Counted from the stretch's first letter, positions 1 to 8,516 are shown. The stretch is DNA of 64,000 bases from Variovorax sp. Root473 (GCF_001426505.1 NZ_LMEV01000018.1:18802-82801); one strand, 5' to 3'. Numbers and translations: made by a program. Notes: generated by a model not told the origin, from the letters alone.

Positions 1-1
1 G

Positions 2-37
2 CTGGTGACGTGGCTCCCGCAACAGATGGCGCCCTGA
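2..37 (+). CDS. C-terminal end of a gene entering from the left (possible)
   Basis: The first bases read as an open frame ending in LVTWLPQQMAP and a TGA stop. A short hydrophobic stretch with a Leu-Pro turn just before the C-terminus resembles the end of TRAP-transporter large permeases (DctM family). Only eleven residues are visible, so this is a guess at the family; the frame could also be chance. It would be co-directional with crcB, 46 bases downstream. Confidence 0.22.
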   Translation: MVTWLPQQMAP

Positions 38-71
38 ATCCGCAGGGCGGCGACCGACTGGCAGACCCATC

Positions 72-77
72 CACAAT
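72..77 (+). promoter_or_regulatory. -10-like box just before crcB
   Basis: CACAAT sits six bases before the crcB ATG, with no recognisable Shine-Dalgarno sequence between. If this is a real -10 element, transcription would begin at or next to the start codon, giving a leaderless message. No good -35 is seen, so support is weak. Similar placement occurs at mrpA, the MFS gene and the SenA-like gene. Confidence 0.25.
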
Positions 78-83
78 AGGCCC

Positions 84-464
84 ATGCTGCTTCCGGCTCT
101 TGCGATCTGTATCGGCGCCTCGTGCGGCGCCCTCGCCCGATGGGGCCTGGGCCTTTGGCTCAACACCGGCGGCCCCGTGCCCTACGGCACGCTGGCCGCC
201 AACCTCATCGGCGGCTACTGCATCGGCGTGGCGGTCGCCGTCTTCCAGGCGATGCCGCAGCTCGACCCGGCATGGCGGCTGCTGCTCATCACCGGCTTCC
301 TCGGCGGACTTACGACCTTCTCGAGCTTCTCGGTCGAAGTGGTCGCGCTGCTGCTCGGCGGACGGCCGTTGCTGGCACTGGGCACCGGCCTGCTGCACCT
401 GTGCGGTTCCCTTGTGCTGACCTGGCTGGGCATCCGCAGCGTGCAGCTCGTGCTGGCTTCTTGA
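84..464 (+). CDS. crcB: CrcB/Fluc-type fluoride ion channel
   Basis: Small inner-membrane protein (126 residues, the usual length of the family) that exports fluoride as a dual-topology dimer. Four hydrophobic segments are visible. The diagnostic motifs are present: GxxxRW near residues 15-20 (GALARW), the NLIGGY segment near residues 40-45 (family NxxG), and GGLTTFSSFS near residues 77-86, which carries the Na+-binding and Phe-box residues. It stands alone upstream of the Mrp antiporter operon, 77 bases away, and may or may not be transcribed with it. No fluoride riboswitch could be recognised in the short upstream region. Identification is firm from the TTFSSFS motif. Confidence 0.93.
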   Translation: MLLPALAICIGASCGALARWGLGLWLNTGGPVPYGTLAANLIGGYCIGVAVAVFQAMPQLDPAWRLLLITGFLGGLTTFSSFSVEVVALLLGGRPLLALGTGLLHLCGSLVLTWLGIRSVQLVLAS

Positions 465-526
465 CAGCGAGAAAACTGCCCGTGCTCCTGCGGTTATAGA
501 CAGGAGCTTCGCAGAGGGTCGGTCGA

Positions 527-532
527 TAGAAT
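527..532 (+). promoter_or_regulatory. -10-like box just before mrpA
   Basis: TAGAAT (five of six matches to TATAAT) ends nine bases before the mrpA ATG, and there is no Shine-Dalgarno between. This placement predicts a transcript starting at or within a few bases of the start codon. A -35 element is not convincing. Confidence 0.3.
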
Positions 533-541
533 CGACCCCCA

Positions 542-3514
542 ATGCCCCTCGCCCTTCTCGTCGCACTCCCCTTTCTTGCCAGCGTGCTGGCCGCGTTGAT
601 GCCGTCCAACGCGCGCAACCGGGAGTCGACCCTCGCAGGGCTCGTCGCATTGGGCTGCGCCATCCAGGTCGCGTGGCTCTTTCCACAGGTCGCGCACGGC
701 GATGTGCTGCGGCAGGAGATCGAATGGCTCCCCGCCCTTGGCCTGAACCTCGTGTTCCGCCTCGACGGCTTCGCGTGGCTGTTCTGCATGCTGGTGCTGG
801 GCATCGGCGCGTTGGTGGTGCTCTATGCGCGCTACTACATGTCGGCCTCGGACCCGGTGCCGCGCTTTTTCTCGTTCTTCCTCGCGTTCATGGGCGCGAT
901 GATGGGCGTGGTGCTCTCGGGCAACCTGATCCAGATGGTGCTGTTCTGGGAGCTCACCAGTCTCTTCTCCTTCTTGCTCATCGGCTACTGGCACCATCGG
1001 CGCGACGCGCGGCGCGGCGCGCGCATGGCGCTCACCGTCACCGGCGCCGGCGGGCTCTGCCTGCTGGCTGGCGTGTTGGTGCTGGGCCGCATCGTCGGCA
1101 GCTACGAACTCGACATCGTGCTGGCCTCGGGCAACATCATCCGCGCGCACGCGCTGTACCCGGTGGCGCTGGTGTTGATCCTGCTCGGCGCGTTCACCAA
1201 GAGCGCGCAGTTCCCGTTCCACTTCTGGCTGCCGCGCGCCATGGCCGCTCCCACGCCGGTGTCGGCCTACCTGCACTCGGCCACCATGGTGAAGCTGGGC
1301 GTGTTCCTCATGGCACGCCTGTGGCCCGTGCTCTCGGGCACCGAGCAGTGGTTCTGGATGGTCGGCGGCGCGGGCGCGATCACGTTGCTGCTGGGCGGCT
1401 TCGCGGCCATGTTCCAGCGCGACCTGAAGGCGCTGCTGGCCTACTCGACCATCTCGCACCTGGGCCTCATCACGCTGCTGCTGGGGCTGAACAGCCCGCT
1501 CGCGGCGGTGGCGGCGGTGTTCCACGTCATGAACCACGCGACCTTCAAGGCCTCGCTGTTCATGGCCGCGGGCATCATCGACCACGAAACCGGCACACGC
1601 GACATCCGCAAGCTCAGCGGCCTGATGCGGCTGATGCCCATCACGGGCACGCTGGCCATCATCGCCAGCGCCTCGATGGCCGGCGTGCCGCTGCTCAACG
1701 GCTTTCTCTCGAAGGAGATGTTCTTCGCCGAGACGGTCTTCATCCAGGCCACGCCCTGGATCGACCTCAGCCTGCCGGTCATCGCCACCATTGCGGGCAT
1801 CTTCAGCGTGGCGTACTCGGCGCGCTTCGTGTTCGACGTGTTCTTCGGCCCGCCCTGCGGCCCCGACGTGCCCAAGCCCCCGCACGAGCCGCCGCACTGG
1901 ATGCGCGTGCCGGTCGAGCTGCTGGTGCTGGTGTGCCTGGTCGTGGGCGTGGCGCCGGCCTGGTCGGTCGGGCCGATGCTCGCGGCCGCGGCCACGCCGG
2001 TGGTCGGTGGCACGCTGCCCGCCTACAGCCTGGCCGTGTGGCACGGCTTCAACCTGCCACTGATGATGAGCTTCGTCGCGCTCGCGGGCGGCGCCGCGCT
2101 CTATCTGCTGCTGCGCCGCCCGCTGGGCAGCGGCCGACTCGAACACACGCCGCTGCTGCACCGCTTCGACGGGCAGCTCATCTTCGAACACCTGATCGCG
2201 CTGCTGAGCGAAGCCGGCCGCCGCAGCCGCCGCCTTTTCGGCACGCGGCGCCTGCAGTGGCAATTGCTGTGGCTGGTGGTGGTGGCCGTGGCGGGCGCCG
2301 CGGCGTCGCTGTGGACCACGCCGGCCGAGCGCGGCACACGCGAGCTGCTGCCGTTCTCGCCGATGTTCGCGATGACCTGGCTCATCGGCTGCGTCTGCGC
2401 AGTGGCCGCCGCGTGGCAGGCCAAGTTCCACCGGCTCGCGGCGTTGATGCTGGCCGCGGGCGCCGGGCTGGTCTCGTGCGTCACGTACATCTGGTTCTCG
2501 GCACCCGACCTGGCGCTCACGCAGCTGGTGGTCGAGGCCGTGACCACGGTGCTGATTTTGCTGGGCCTGCGCTGGCTGCCGATGCGCAGCAAGGACGTCA
2601 TTCAGCCTGCGCGCGCACGGCTGCGGCCCTGGGGCCGCCGCGGGCGCGACCTGCTGGTGGCCACCATTGCCGGCTGCGGCATGGCGGCACTGGCCTGGGC
2701 CATGATGACGCGCACCTTCCCGCAGAGCATCTCGCCCTTCTTCCTCGAACGCGCGCTCACCGAAGGCGGCGGCACCAACGTGGTCAACGTGATGCTGGTC
2801 GACTTCCGCGGCTTCGACACCTTCGGCGAGATCACCGTGCTGGGCATCGTGGCGCTCACCGTCTATGCGCTGCTGCGGCGCTTCCGCCCGGCCATCGAAT
2901 CGATGGCGCTGCCCATCCAGCAGCGCCTGCAGGTCGACGACGGCAGCAGCGACCTGCTGAACCCGCGCCGCGCCACCGACTCCGCCATCGGCTACCTGAT
3001 GGTGCCGGCCGTGCTGGTGCGCCTGGTGCTGCCAGTGGCCGTGCTGGTGTCGGTGTACTTCTTCATGCGCGGCCACAACGCGCCCGGCGGTGGCTTCGTC
3101 GCGGGGCTGGTGATGTCGGTCGCACTGGTGCTGCAGTTCATCGTCTCGGGCACCGAGTGGGTCGAAGAACACCTGCGCATCTACCCGCGCCGCTGGATCG
3201 CCATCGGCCTGCTGTTCGCGCTCGCCACCGGCGGCGGCGCCATCGCATTCGGCTACCCGTTCCTGACCACGCACACCGCCCACCTGCACGTGCCGCTGCT
3301 GGGCGACATGCACGTGCCCAGCGCCCTCTTCTTCGACATCGGCGTATTCGCGCTGGTGCTCGGCGCCACCATGCTGATCCTCACCGCGCTGGCCCACCAG
3401 TCCGTCCGAAGCCACCGCTGGGCCGACGAACAGGAAGAGAAAGAAGCGGAGGCGCGCGCCGCCGCCGAAGCCGAAGCAGCCGCTGCTGCTGCCGTTACTG
3501 GAGGGGCCCGCTGA
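542..3514 (+). CDS. mrpA: Mrp/Pha-type Na+(K+)/H+ antiporter subunit A, fused A+B form
   Basis: Largest subunit (990 residues) of the multi-subunit cation/proton antiporter, homologous to complex I subunit NuoL. The N-terminal half is the proton-pumping antiporter module: conserved Glu137 in the VLFWELTS segment, Lys220 in FTKSAQFPFHFWLP, and His245/Lys251 in SAYLHSATMVKLG. The C-terminal third carries the MrpB domain (DFRGFDTFGE, then RGHNAPGGGF and four membrane spans), so no separate mrpB gene exists, as in PhaA of rhizobia. An Ala/Glu-rich tail ends the protein. The operon continues with mrpC-D-E-F-G, nearly all joined by overlapping start and stop codons, so the subunits are probably made in fixed ratio. 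Role: Na+/K+ tolerance and pH homeostasis. Confidence 0.96.
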   Translation: MPLALLVALPFLASVLAALMPSNARNRESTLAGLVALGCAIQVAWLFPQVAHGDVLRQEIEWLPALGLNLVFRLDGFAWLFCMLVLGIGALVVLYARYYMSASDPVPRFFSFFLAFMGAMMGVVLSGNLIQMVLFWELTSLFSFLLIGYWHHRRDARRGARMALTVTGAGGLCLLAGVLVLGRIVGSYELDIVLASGNIIRAHALYPVALVLILLGAFTKSAQFPFHFWLPRAMAAPTPVSAYLHSATMVKLGVFLMARLWPVLSGTEQWFWMVGGAGAITLLLGGFAAMFQRDLKALLAYSTISHLGLITLLLGLNSPLAAVAAVFHVMNHATFKASLFMAAGIIDHETGTRDIRKLSGLMRLMPITGTLAIIASASMAGVPLLNGFLSKEMFFAETVFIQATPWIDLSLPVIATIAGIFSVAYSARFVFDVFFGPPCGPDVPKPPHEPPHWMRVPVELLVLVCLVVGVAPAWSVGPMLAAAATPVVGGTLPAYSLAVWHGFNLPLMMSFVALAGGAALYLLLRRPLGSGRLEHTPLLHRFDGQLIFEHLIALLSEAGRRSRRLFGTRRLQWQLLWLVVVAVAGAAASLWTTPAERGTRELLPFSPMFAMTWLIGCVCAVAAAWQAKFHRLAALMLAAGAGLVSCVTYIWFSAPDLALTQLVVEAVTTVLILLGLRWLPMRSKDVIQPARARLRPWGRRGRDLLVATIAGCGMAALAWAMMTRTFPQSISPFFLERALTEGGGTNVVNVMLVDFRGFDTFGEITVLGIVALTVYALLRRFRPAIESMALPIQQRLQVDDGSSDLLNPRRATDSAIGYLMVPAVLVRLVLPVAVLVSVYFFMRGHNAPGGGFVAGLVMSVALVLQFIVSGTEWVEEHLRIYPRRWIAIGLLFALATGGGAIAFGYPFLTTHTAHLHVPLLGDMHVPSALFFDIGVFALVLGATMLILTALAHQSVRSHRWADEQEEKEAEARAAAEAEAAAAAAVTGGAR

Positions 3515-3864
3515 TGGAAATCGTGCTGGCCATCGCCATCGGCGTGCTCACCGGTTCGGGCGTGTACCTGCTGCTGCGCCCGCGGACCTTCCAGGTCATC
3601 ATGGGCCTGACGCTCATCTCGTACGCGGTCAACCTGTTCATCTTCAGCATGGGCCGGCTCAAGGTCGACAGCGAGCCGGTGCTGGTCGAAGGCTTCAAGG
3701 CCACGCTGGCCAACACGGCCGACCCGATGCCGCAGGCCCTCGTGCTCACGGCCATCGTGATCGGCTTCGCGATGACGGCGTTGTTCCTGGTCGTGATGCT
3801 CGCCTCGCGCGGCCTCTCGGGCACCGACCACGTGGACGGTGAAGAGCGGGAGGCCGTGGAATGA
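3514..3864 (+). CDS. mrpC: Mrp/Pha antiporter subunit C (NuoK-like)
   Basis: Small membrane subunit (116 residues) with three hydrophobic helices, homologous to NuoK of complex I. The segment GLTLISYAVNLFIFSMG and the following DPMPQALVLTAIVIGFA are typical of MrpC/MnhC. The ATG shares one base with the mrpA stop (TGATG), and the gene ends in an ATGA overlap with mrpD, indicating translational coupling within the antiporter operon. The C-terminal acidic tail (DGEEREAVE) is cytoplasmic by prediction. Confidence 0.95.
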   Translation: MEIVLAIAIGVLTGSGVYLLLRPRTFQVIMGLTLISYAVNLFIFSMGRLKVDSEPVLVEGFKATLANTADPMPQALVLTAIVIGFAMTALFLVVMLASRGLSGTDHVDGEEREAVE

Positions 3865-5567
3865 CCGACGTGCTCCACCTGCTCGACCGCTTCCTCGAGT
3901 TCAGCATGCCGCACCTGGTGGCGGTGCCGATCCTCGTGCCCATGCTCACCGCGGCGCTGATGCTGCTGATGAACGAGAACCGCCGGCGCACCAAGTCCTT
4001 CCTCAGCGTCGTCTCGGGCCTGATCGGCCTGCTCGCTGCGCTCGCGCTGCTGCGCTGGGTGAACGCAGCCGACACCGGCGGCGGCCCGGGTTCCATCGGC
4101 GTGTACCTGCCGGGCAACTGGCGTGCGCCCTTCGGCATCGTGCTGGTGGCCGATCGGCTGTCGACCCTGATGGTCGCGCTCACCGGCGTGGTCGCCTTTG
4201 CCGCGTCGATCTACTCCACCTCGCGCTGGGACCGCGCGGGCGTGCACTTTCATCCGCTGCTGCAGCTGCAGCTCATGGGCCTGAACGGCGCCTTCCTCAC
4301 GGGCGACCTGTTCAACCTGTTCGTCTTCTTCGAGGTGATGCTCGCTGCGTCGTACGGCCTGCTGCTGCACGGCTCGGGCCAGTTGCGCGTGCGTGCCGGG
4401 CTGCACTACATCGCGATCAACCTCGCGGCCTCGTCGCTGTTCCTGATCGGCGCGGCGATCCTGTACGGCGTGACCGGCACGCTCAACATGGCCGACTTGG
4501 GCGCGCGCATCGCCGAGCTGGCACCCGGCGACCGCGGCCTCGTGCATGCGGCTGCAGCCATCCTGGCCACCGCGTTCTTCGCCAAGGCGGGCGCGTGGCC
4601 GCTCAACTTCTGGCTGGTGCCGGCCTACAGCGCGGCCGTGTCACCGGTGGGCGCGGTGTTCGCGCTGCTCACCAAGCTCGGCGTGTACACCGTGCTGCGC
4701 CTGTGGACCGTGCTGTTCGCGCCCGACACCGGTGCTTCGGCCGCCTTCGGGCAGGCCGCGCTGGTGAGCGTCGGGCTGGCCACGCTGTTCGTCGGAGCCA
4801 TCGGCATCGTCGGCACGCAGCGGCTGTCGAACCTCGCGGGCTTCAGCGTGCTGGTGTCGGCGGGCACGCTGCTGGCGGCCGTCGGGCTCGCCGAGCCGGC
4901 CGTGTGGGCGGGCGCGCTCTACTACATGGTGAATTCCACGGTCGCGGTGGCGGCGTTCTTCCTGCTGATCGACATGATCGAGCGCTGGCGCAACGCAGGC
5001 ATGAGCGTCGCGCCGCACGAGGCAGCGGGCAACGCGCCCTTCCTGGCCGAAGACCTGCGCGCGCTCAACGACGTGAACCTCGACGACGACGCGCAGGCGC
5101 TCTACGGCCGCGCCATTCCGGCCGGCGTCGCGTTCCTGGGCCTGAGCTTCATGCTCTGCACGCTGCTGCTGGCGGGCCTGCCGCCGCTGTCGGGCTTCGT
5201 CGGCAAGTTCGCGATGCTCTCGGGCCTGCTCGACGGCAAGGCCGTCACCACGGCCGGCTGGACCTTCTTCGGCCTGCTGATCGCCGCGGGCTTTCTCTCG
5301 CTGATCGCGCTGAGCCGCACCGGCATCCGCCACTTCTGGACGCAGCCCCACGCCACCATGCCCTCGCTTCCCGCGCTCGAGGTGCTGCCGGTGGCCGCCC
5401 TGCTCGCAGCCTGCGTCGCGCTGACGGTCTGGGCCGAGCCTGTGATGCAGCACGCGCAAGCCACCGCCGGTGGCCTGCGCACGCCCACCGCGTACCGCGA
5501 GGCCGTGCTCGGTGCCAAGCAGAAACCCAACCCGGTGCCCGCGAAGAAAGAGGAAGCCAAGCCATGA
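3861..5567 (+). CDS. mrpD: Mrp/Pha antiporter subunit D (NuoM/N-like)
   Basis: Second large antiporter-like subunit (568 residues), homologous to NuoM/NuoN. About fourteen membrane segments are visible. Key features are the FFEVMLAASYGLLLHG segment with its conserved Glu, the FFAKAGAWPLNFWLVPAY segment with the pumping Lys, and LLTKLGVYTVLRLW. A loop around residues 370-420 rich in Asn and Asp separates two membrane blocks. The start overlaps mrpC (ATGA). In known Mrp complexes subunits A and D together form the ion and proton path; neither works alone. Its fold resembles NADH dehydrogenase subunits, but the context makes MrpD the correct call. Confidence 0.95.
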   Translation: MTDVLHLLDRFLEFSMPHLVAVPILVPMLTAALMLLMNENRRRTKSFLSVVSGLIGLLAALALLRWVNAADTGGGPGSIGVYLPGNWRAPFGIVLVADRLSTLMVALTGVVAFAASIYSTSRWDRAGVHFHPLLQLQLMGLNGAFLTGDLFNLFVFFEVMLAASYGLLLHGSGQLRVRAGLHYIAINLAASSLFLIGAAILYGVTGTLNMADLGARIAELAPGDRGLVHAAAAILATAFFAKAGAWPLNFWLVPAYSAAVSPVGAVFALLTKLGVYTVLRLWTVLFAPDTGASAAFGQAALVSVGLATLFVGAIGIVGTQRLSNLAGFSVLVSAGTLLAAVGLAEPAVWAGALYYMVNSTVAVAAFFLLIDMIERWRNAGMSVAPHEAAGNAPFLAEDLRALNDVNLDDDAQALYGRAIPAGVAFLGLSFMLCTLLLAGLPPLSGFVGKFAMLSGLLDGKAVTTAGWTFFGLLIAAGFLSLIALSRTGIRHFWTQPHATMPSLPALEVLPVAALLAACVALTVWAEPVMQHAQATAGGLRTPTAYREAVLGAKQKPNPVPAKKEEAKP

Positions 5568-6055
5568 AGCGCTTGATGCCTTCCCCGCCGCTGTCGTTCG
5601 CGCTGTTCGTCATCTGGCTGCTGCTCAACCAGTCGCTCGAAGCGGCCACGCTGTTGTCGGCCGCGGTGCTCGCCATTGCCGTGCCGCTCATCACCAAGGG
5701 CCTGCGGCCCGCCAGGGTGCGCATGCGCCGTCCCGGCGTGGCGCTGCGGCTGTCGTTTCTGGTCACCTTCGACATGCTGAAGTCGGCGTACGACGTGGCG
5801 CGGCTGCTGCTCACGCGCCGCACCGCCGACATCTCCGCGCGCTTCGTGCAGATTCCGCTCGACATGCGCGATCCCAACGGGCTCGCCGTGCTCGCGATGA
5901 TCATGTGCCTCACGCCCGGCACCGCCTGGGGCGAAGTGTCGTTCGATCGCACCACGCTGCTGATCCACGTGTTCGACCTCGAGGACGACTCGGCCTTCAT
6001 CGCGCTGATCAAGACCCGCTACGAACGTCCGCTGATGGAGATTTTCGAATCATGA
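5564..6055 (+). CDS. mrpE: Mrp/Pha antiporter subunit E
   Basis: Membrane protein of 163 residues. Two N-terminal hydrophobic helices are followed by a soluble domain with the motif AMIMCLTPGTAWGEVS near residues 111-126, typical of MrpE/MnhE. The start overlaps mrpD by ATGA and the stop overlaps mrpF by ATGA. The subunit has no complex I homologue and is thought to stabilise the complex. The length and order A(B)-C-D-E-F-G match the Pha-type operon. Confidence 0.94.
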   Translation: MKRLMPSPPLSFALFVIWLLLNQSLEAATLLSAAVLAIAVPLITKGLRPARVRMRRPGVALRLSFLVTFDMLKSAYDVARLLLTRRTADISARFVQIPLDMRDPNGLAVLAMIMCLTPGTAWGEVSFDRTTLLIHVFDLEDDSAFIALIKTRYERPLMEIFES

Positions 6056-6330
6056 CGCCTGTTCTCTTCTGGGCCCTGAAGGCCGCGCTCTTCCTGCTGG
6101 CCGTGGCCATGCTGTGCGCGCTGTTCCGCCTGCTGGCCGGCCCCTCCGCGCAAGACCGCGTGATGGCGCTGGACTGCCTCTACATCAACGGCATGCTGAT
6201 GATGCTGGTGCTCGGCATCAACTACGCGAGCAGCGTGTATTTCGAGGCGGCGATGCTGGTGGCGCTGTTCGGCTTCGTGGGCTCGACCTCGCTGGCCAAG
6301 TTCCTGTTGCGCGGGGAGGTGATCGAATGA
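6052..6330 (+). CDS. mrpF: Mrp/Pha antiporter subunit F
   Basis: Small membrane subunit (92 residues) with three helices. The LAGPSAQDRVMALDC segment near residues 26-40 carries the conserved Asp of MrpF. Overlaps mrpE upstream and mrpG downstream by four bases each. The family is related to bile-acid/Na+ resistance proteins; in an Mrp operon it is a structural subunit. Confidence 0.94.
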   Translation: MTPVLFWALKAALFLLAVAMLCALFRLLAGPSAQDRVMALDCLYINGMLMMLVLGINYASSVYFEAAMLVALFGFVGSTSLAKFLLRGEVIE

Positions 6331-6677
6331 GCGCCACCGCCCTGCCCTTGTGGGCTGAGATCATCACCGCGGTATTCGCCGTGCTGGGCGCGGCCTTCGC
6401 GGCCATCGGCTCCTTCGGCCTGGTGCGCCTGCCGACCTTCTTTCGCCGCATCCATGCGCCCACGCTGGGCGCCACGGTGGGCGCCTGGTGCCTGACGGTG
6501 GCCACCATCGCCTACTTCTCGGTGCAGGGCTTCAGCCTGTTCCTGCACGCGATGCTGATCGTGCTGTTCATCGTGCTGACAGCGCCAATCACCACCATCT
6601 TCCTGATGCGTGCCGCTCTCTTTCGCGAACGGCAGAAGGGCAACGCCGATGTGCCGCCCGCCGCCAAGTCGGACTGA
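6327..6677 (+). CDS. mrpG: Mrp/Pha antiporter subunit G
   Basis: Last gene of the antiporter operon, 116 residues. Three membrane helices and the motif GLVRLPTFFRRIHAPT near residues 31-46, followed by LGATVG, are the MrpG/MnhG signature. The C-terminal tail is short and charged. Only 18 bases separate its stop from the convergent stop of the next gene, and no terminator hairpin is visible there. Confidence 0.94.
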   Translation: MSATALPLWAEIITAVFAVLGAAFAAIGSFGLVRLPTFFRRIHAPTLGATVGAWCLTVATIAYFSVQGFSLFLHAMLIVLFIVLTAPITTIFLMRAALFRERQKGNADVPPAAKSD

Positions 6678-6695
6678 GGCGGCTTTCTCCTCCGG

Positions 6696-7691
6696 TCAGT
6701 TGGGCGCCATGCGCACGCCCTTGTCGAGGAACTCGTTGGTGAAAAGCGTCGCCGGGTCGTAGGCCTTGTCGATGCCGATCAGCGAGGACACGAGCTCGTA
6801 GTCGGCCTTCACGCGCGCACCATCGAAGGCGCCGAGCGCCACCTTGGTGGTGGTGTCGTCGCGCATCAGCTGCTTGATGCGGTTCCACTGGTCGCGCTGG
6901 TTGTCGGGCGTCAGGCCGCTCACGCTGGCCTGCAGTGCCTGCAGACAGGGCTCGAAGCTCTTCACGCAGGCGTCGTAGGCGCGCTGCGTCACGGCCACGA
7001 ACTTCTTCACCTGGCCCGGGTTCTTCGCAAGGTACGGACCGTTCACGATCAGCGAGTTGCCGTACACGTTCACGCCCGCGTCGCGCCAGGGCTGAAAGCC
7101 CAGGTCGGCGCCGAATTCACGCGCCTTCAGGTCGTGCTCGTTGTAAAAGTCGCTGATGATGTCGACCGACTTGCTCTTGAGCGCCGCCACCTTGGCCTGC
7201 GGGCTCACGTTGACGAAGCTCACGCTGGCCGGATCGAGCCCCACCTTCTTCGCGAACGCCGGCCACATGAGGCGCGCGGCGTCGCCGGGCGGGTTGCCGA
7301 TCTTGCGGCCCGCGAAGTCCTTGGGGCCATTGATGCCCGACGACTTGAGCCAGTAGAAGCCTTGCGGGCTGTTGGCGTAGATGACCATCACGGCCTTCAC
7401 GTCGGCGCCCTTGCCCTTGGCCTGGATCGTCGTGGGCAGGTCGGAAATGCCCAGGTCGCTGCCACCGGTGCCCACGCGCTGCGCCGACACGGCCGAGCCC
7501 TTGCCAGCCTCGATGCTGAGGTCGATGCCGGCCTCGGTGTACCAGCCCTTGGCCTTCGCAAAGTAGATCGGCGCATGATCGGCCGTGGGTGTCCAGTTGA
7601 GCATCAGGCTCATGGCATCGGCCGCGAATGCGACAGGGGCCGAGGCCATCAGCAAGGCGGTGGCGCCGGCGGCCGACAACAGCTTTTTCAT
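6696..7691 (-). CDS. ABC transporter substrate-binding protein, NMT1/SsuA/ThiY type
   Basis: Periplasmic binding protein (331 residues from the chosen ATG). A Sec signal peptide (MKKLLSAAGATALLMASAPVAFA) is followed by the NMT1-like fold: LMLNWTPTADHAPIYFAKAKG near the start is characteristic of proteins that bind pyrimidine precursors, sulfonates or similar small molecules. The ATG at 7691 is preferred to a GTG nine bases upstream because GGAG lies eight bases before the ATG and would overlap the GTG. It is transcribed away from the tetR-type gene, and the matching permease (8573) and ATPase (12349) lie on the other side of the regulator. The substrate is unknown; the ThiY-like opening does not prove hydroxymethylpyrimidine, and no thiamin genes are nearby. 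Confidence 0.85.
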   Translation of the reverse strand: MKKLLSAAGATALLMASAPVAFAADAMSLMLNWTPTADHAPIYFAKAKGWYTEAGIDLSIEAGKGSAVSAQRVGTGGSDLGISDLPTTIQAKGKGADVKAVMVIYANSPQGFYWLKSSGINGPKDFAGRKIGNPPGDAARLMWPAFAKKVGLDPASVSFVNVSPQAKVAALKSKSVDIISDFYNEHDLKAREFGADLGFQPWRDAGVNVYGNSLIVNGPYLAKNPGQVKKFVAVTQRAYDACVKSFEPCLQALQASVSGLTPDNQRDQWNRIKQLMRDDTTTKVALGAFDGARVKADYELVSSLIGIDKAYDPATLFTNEFLDKGVRMAPN

Positions 7692-7737
7692 GCGGATCAC
7701 TCCAAAAGAAGGTAAAAACAGGTCCTGAAATTTATAT

Positions 7738-7757
7738 TACCAACTGTTTGGTTGACT
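7738..7757. promoter_or_regulatory. Putative TetR operator, copy 1
   Basis: The sequence CAACTGTTTGGTTGACT (7741-7757) lies in the 119-base divergent region between the binding-protein gene and the TetR-family gene; with flanking bases it forms the inverted repeat ACCAA-N4-TTGGT. A 17-base copy with 15 identical positions occurs at 8500-8516, on the other side of the regulator gene. Two near-identical sites flanking a TetR gene are what autoregulation plus control of the downstream operon would look like. Binding is inferred. Confidence 0.6.
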
Positions 7758-7810
7758 GACAATCCAGATCATCCAGGCCACGTTGCCATTGCCGGGAGAA
7801 CCAGAACACC

Positions 7811-8491
7811 ATGACCGCCACCAGCCCTGCCCGCACCGCTCGCAGCACCGTTGCCACGAAACGCGAGCGCGACCCCGCCGCCGCCAAGCAGGCGCTCATC
7901 TCCGCCGCGGTGGCCGAGTTCGCCACCAAGGGTTTCGCGGGCGCGCGTGTCGACGAGATCGCCGCCAACGCCGGGGTCAACAAGCAGCTGGTTTATCACT
8001 ACTTCGACAGCAAGCAGGGGCTGTACCTGGTCGCGCTCGAATCGGTCTATGGCGAGATCCGCGAGAAGGAACAGAAGCTCACGCTCGACGAACTCGAGCC
8101 GCTCGAGGCCATGAAGCAACTGGTGGCCTTCTCGTTCGACTACCTGGCCGAGCACCCCGAGTTCATCGCGCTGCTGGCCGACGAGAACCGCAACCACGGC
8201 GCGCACCTGCGCGAGTCGGAGCGGCTGCAGAAAATGCACTCGCCCTTCATCGAGATGCTCGAGGCCACGCTCAAGCGCGGGGTGGCGGCGGGCGTGTTCC
8301 GGCCCGACTTCGACGCGATCAACCTCTACATCTCGATCGCCGGCATCTCGTACTTCTTCTTCTCCAACAACCACACGCTGTCGGCCATCTTCGGCAAGCC
8401 GCTCGACGCGCGCGGCGCGCTGCTGCAGCGTCGCCGGCACGTGATCGAGTTCGCGCTCAACGCCTTGCGGCCCGACAAAGCCGCCTCCTAA
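7811..8491 (+). CDS. TetR/AcrR-family transcriptional regulator
   Basis: Regulator of 226 residues. The N-terminal helix-turn-helix domain spans roughly residues 25-75 (AAVAEFATKGFAGARVDEIA, then NKQLVYHYFDSKQGLY, the TetR recognition helix and following turn). The C-terminal part is an all-helical ligand domain. It lies between a divergent binding-protein gene and a co-directional operon (permease, SDR-like, GNAT, DHDPS-like, ATPase). Two nearly identical sites flank the gene, so it very probably represses both flanking units and itself until a substrate of the pathway binds. The ligand is unknown. Thirty mostly basic and polar residues precede the HTH, which is common in this family. Confidence 0.9.
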   Translation: MTATSPARTARSTVATKRERDPAAAKQALISAAVAEFATKGFAGARVDEIAANAGVNKQLVYHYFDSKQGLYLVALESVYGEIREKEQKLTLDELEPLEAMKQLVAFSFDYLAEHPEFIALLADENRNHGAHLRESERLQKMHSPFIEMLEATLKRGVAAGVFRPDFDAINLYISIAGISYFFFSNNHTLSAIFGKPLDARGALLQRRRHVIEFALNALRPDKAAS

Positions 8492-8499
8492 AAAATTAT

Positions 8500-8516
8500 C
8501 AACTAGTTGGTTGACT
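8500..8516. promoter_or_regulatory. Putative TetR operator, copy 2
   Basis: CAACTAGTTGGTTGACT begins with the perfect ten-base palindrome CAACTAGTTG and matches the copy at 7741-7757 in 15 of 17 positions. It sits nine bases after the regulator stop codon and 56 bases before the permease ATG, where it could control the downstream operon. Its position also argues against an upstream GTG start for the permease at 8507, which would overlap the site. Confidence 0.6.

Noticed and set aside
1..83. A fluoride riboswitch before crcB.
   Set aside because: The conserved crcB-motif pieces (GGNGAUGG, ACCGCC and UGAUGRC in order) could not be aligned to this short region.
494..3415. A 973-residue open frame on the minus strand opposite mrpA.
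   Set aside because: It mirrors the codon bias of mrpA in a GC-rich genome, its translation is His/Gln/Arg/Ala-rich without any domain, and mrpA is certain.
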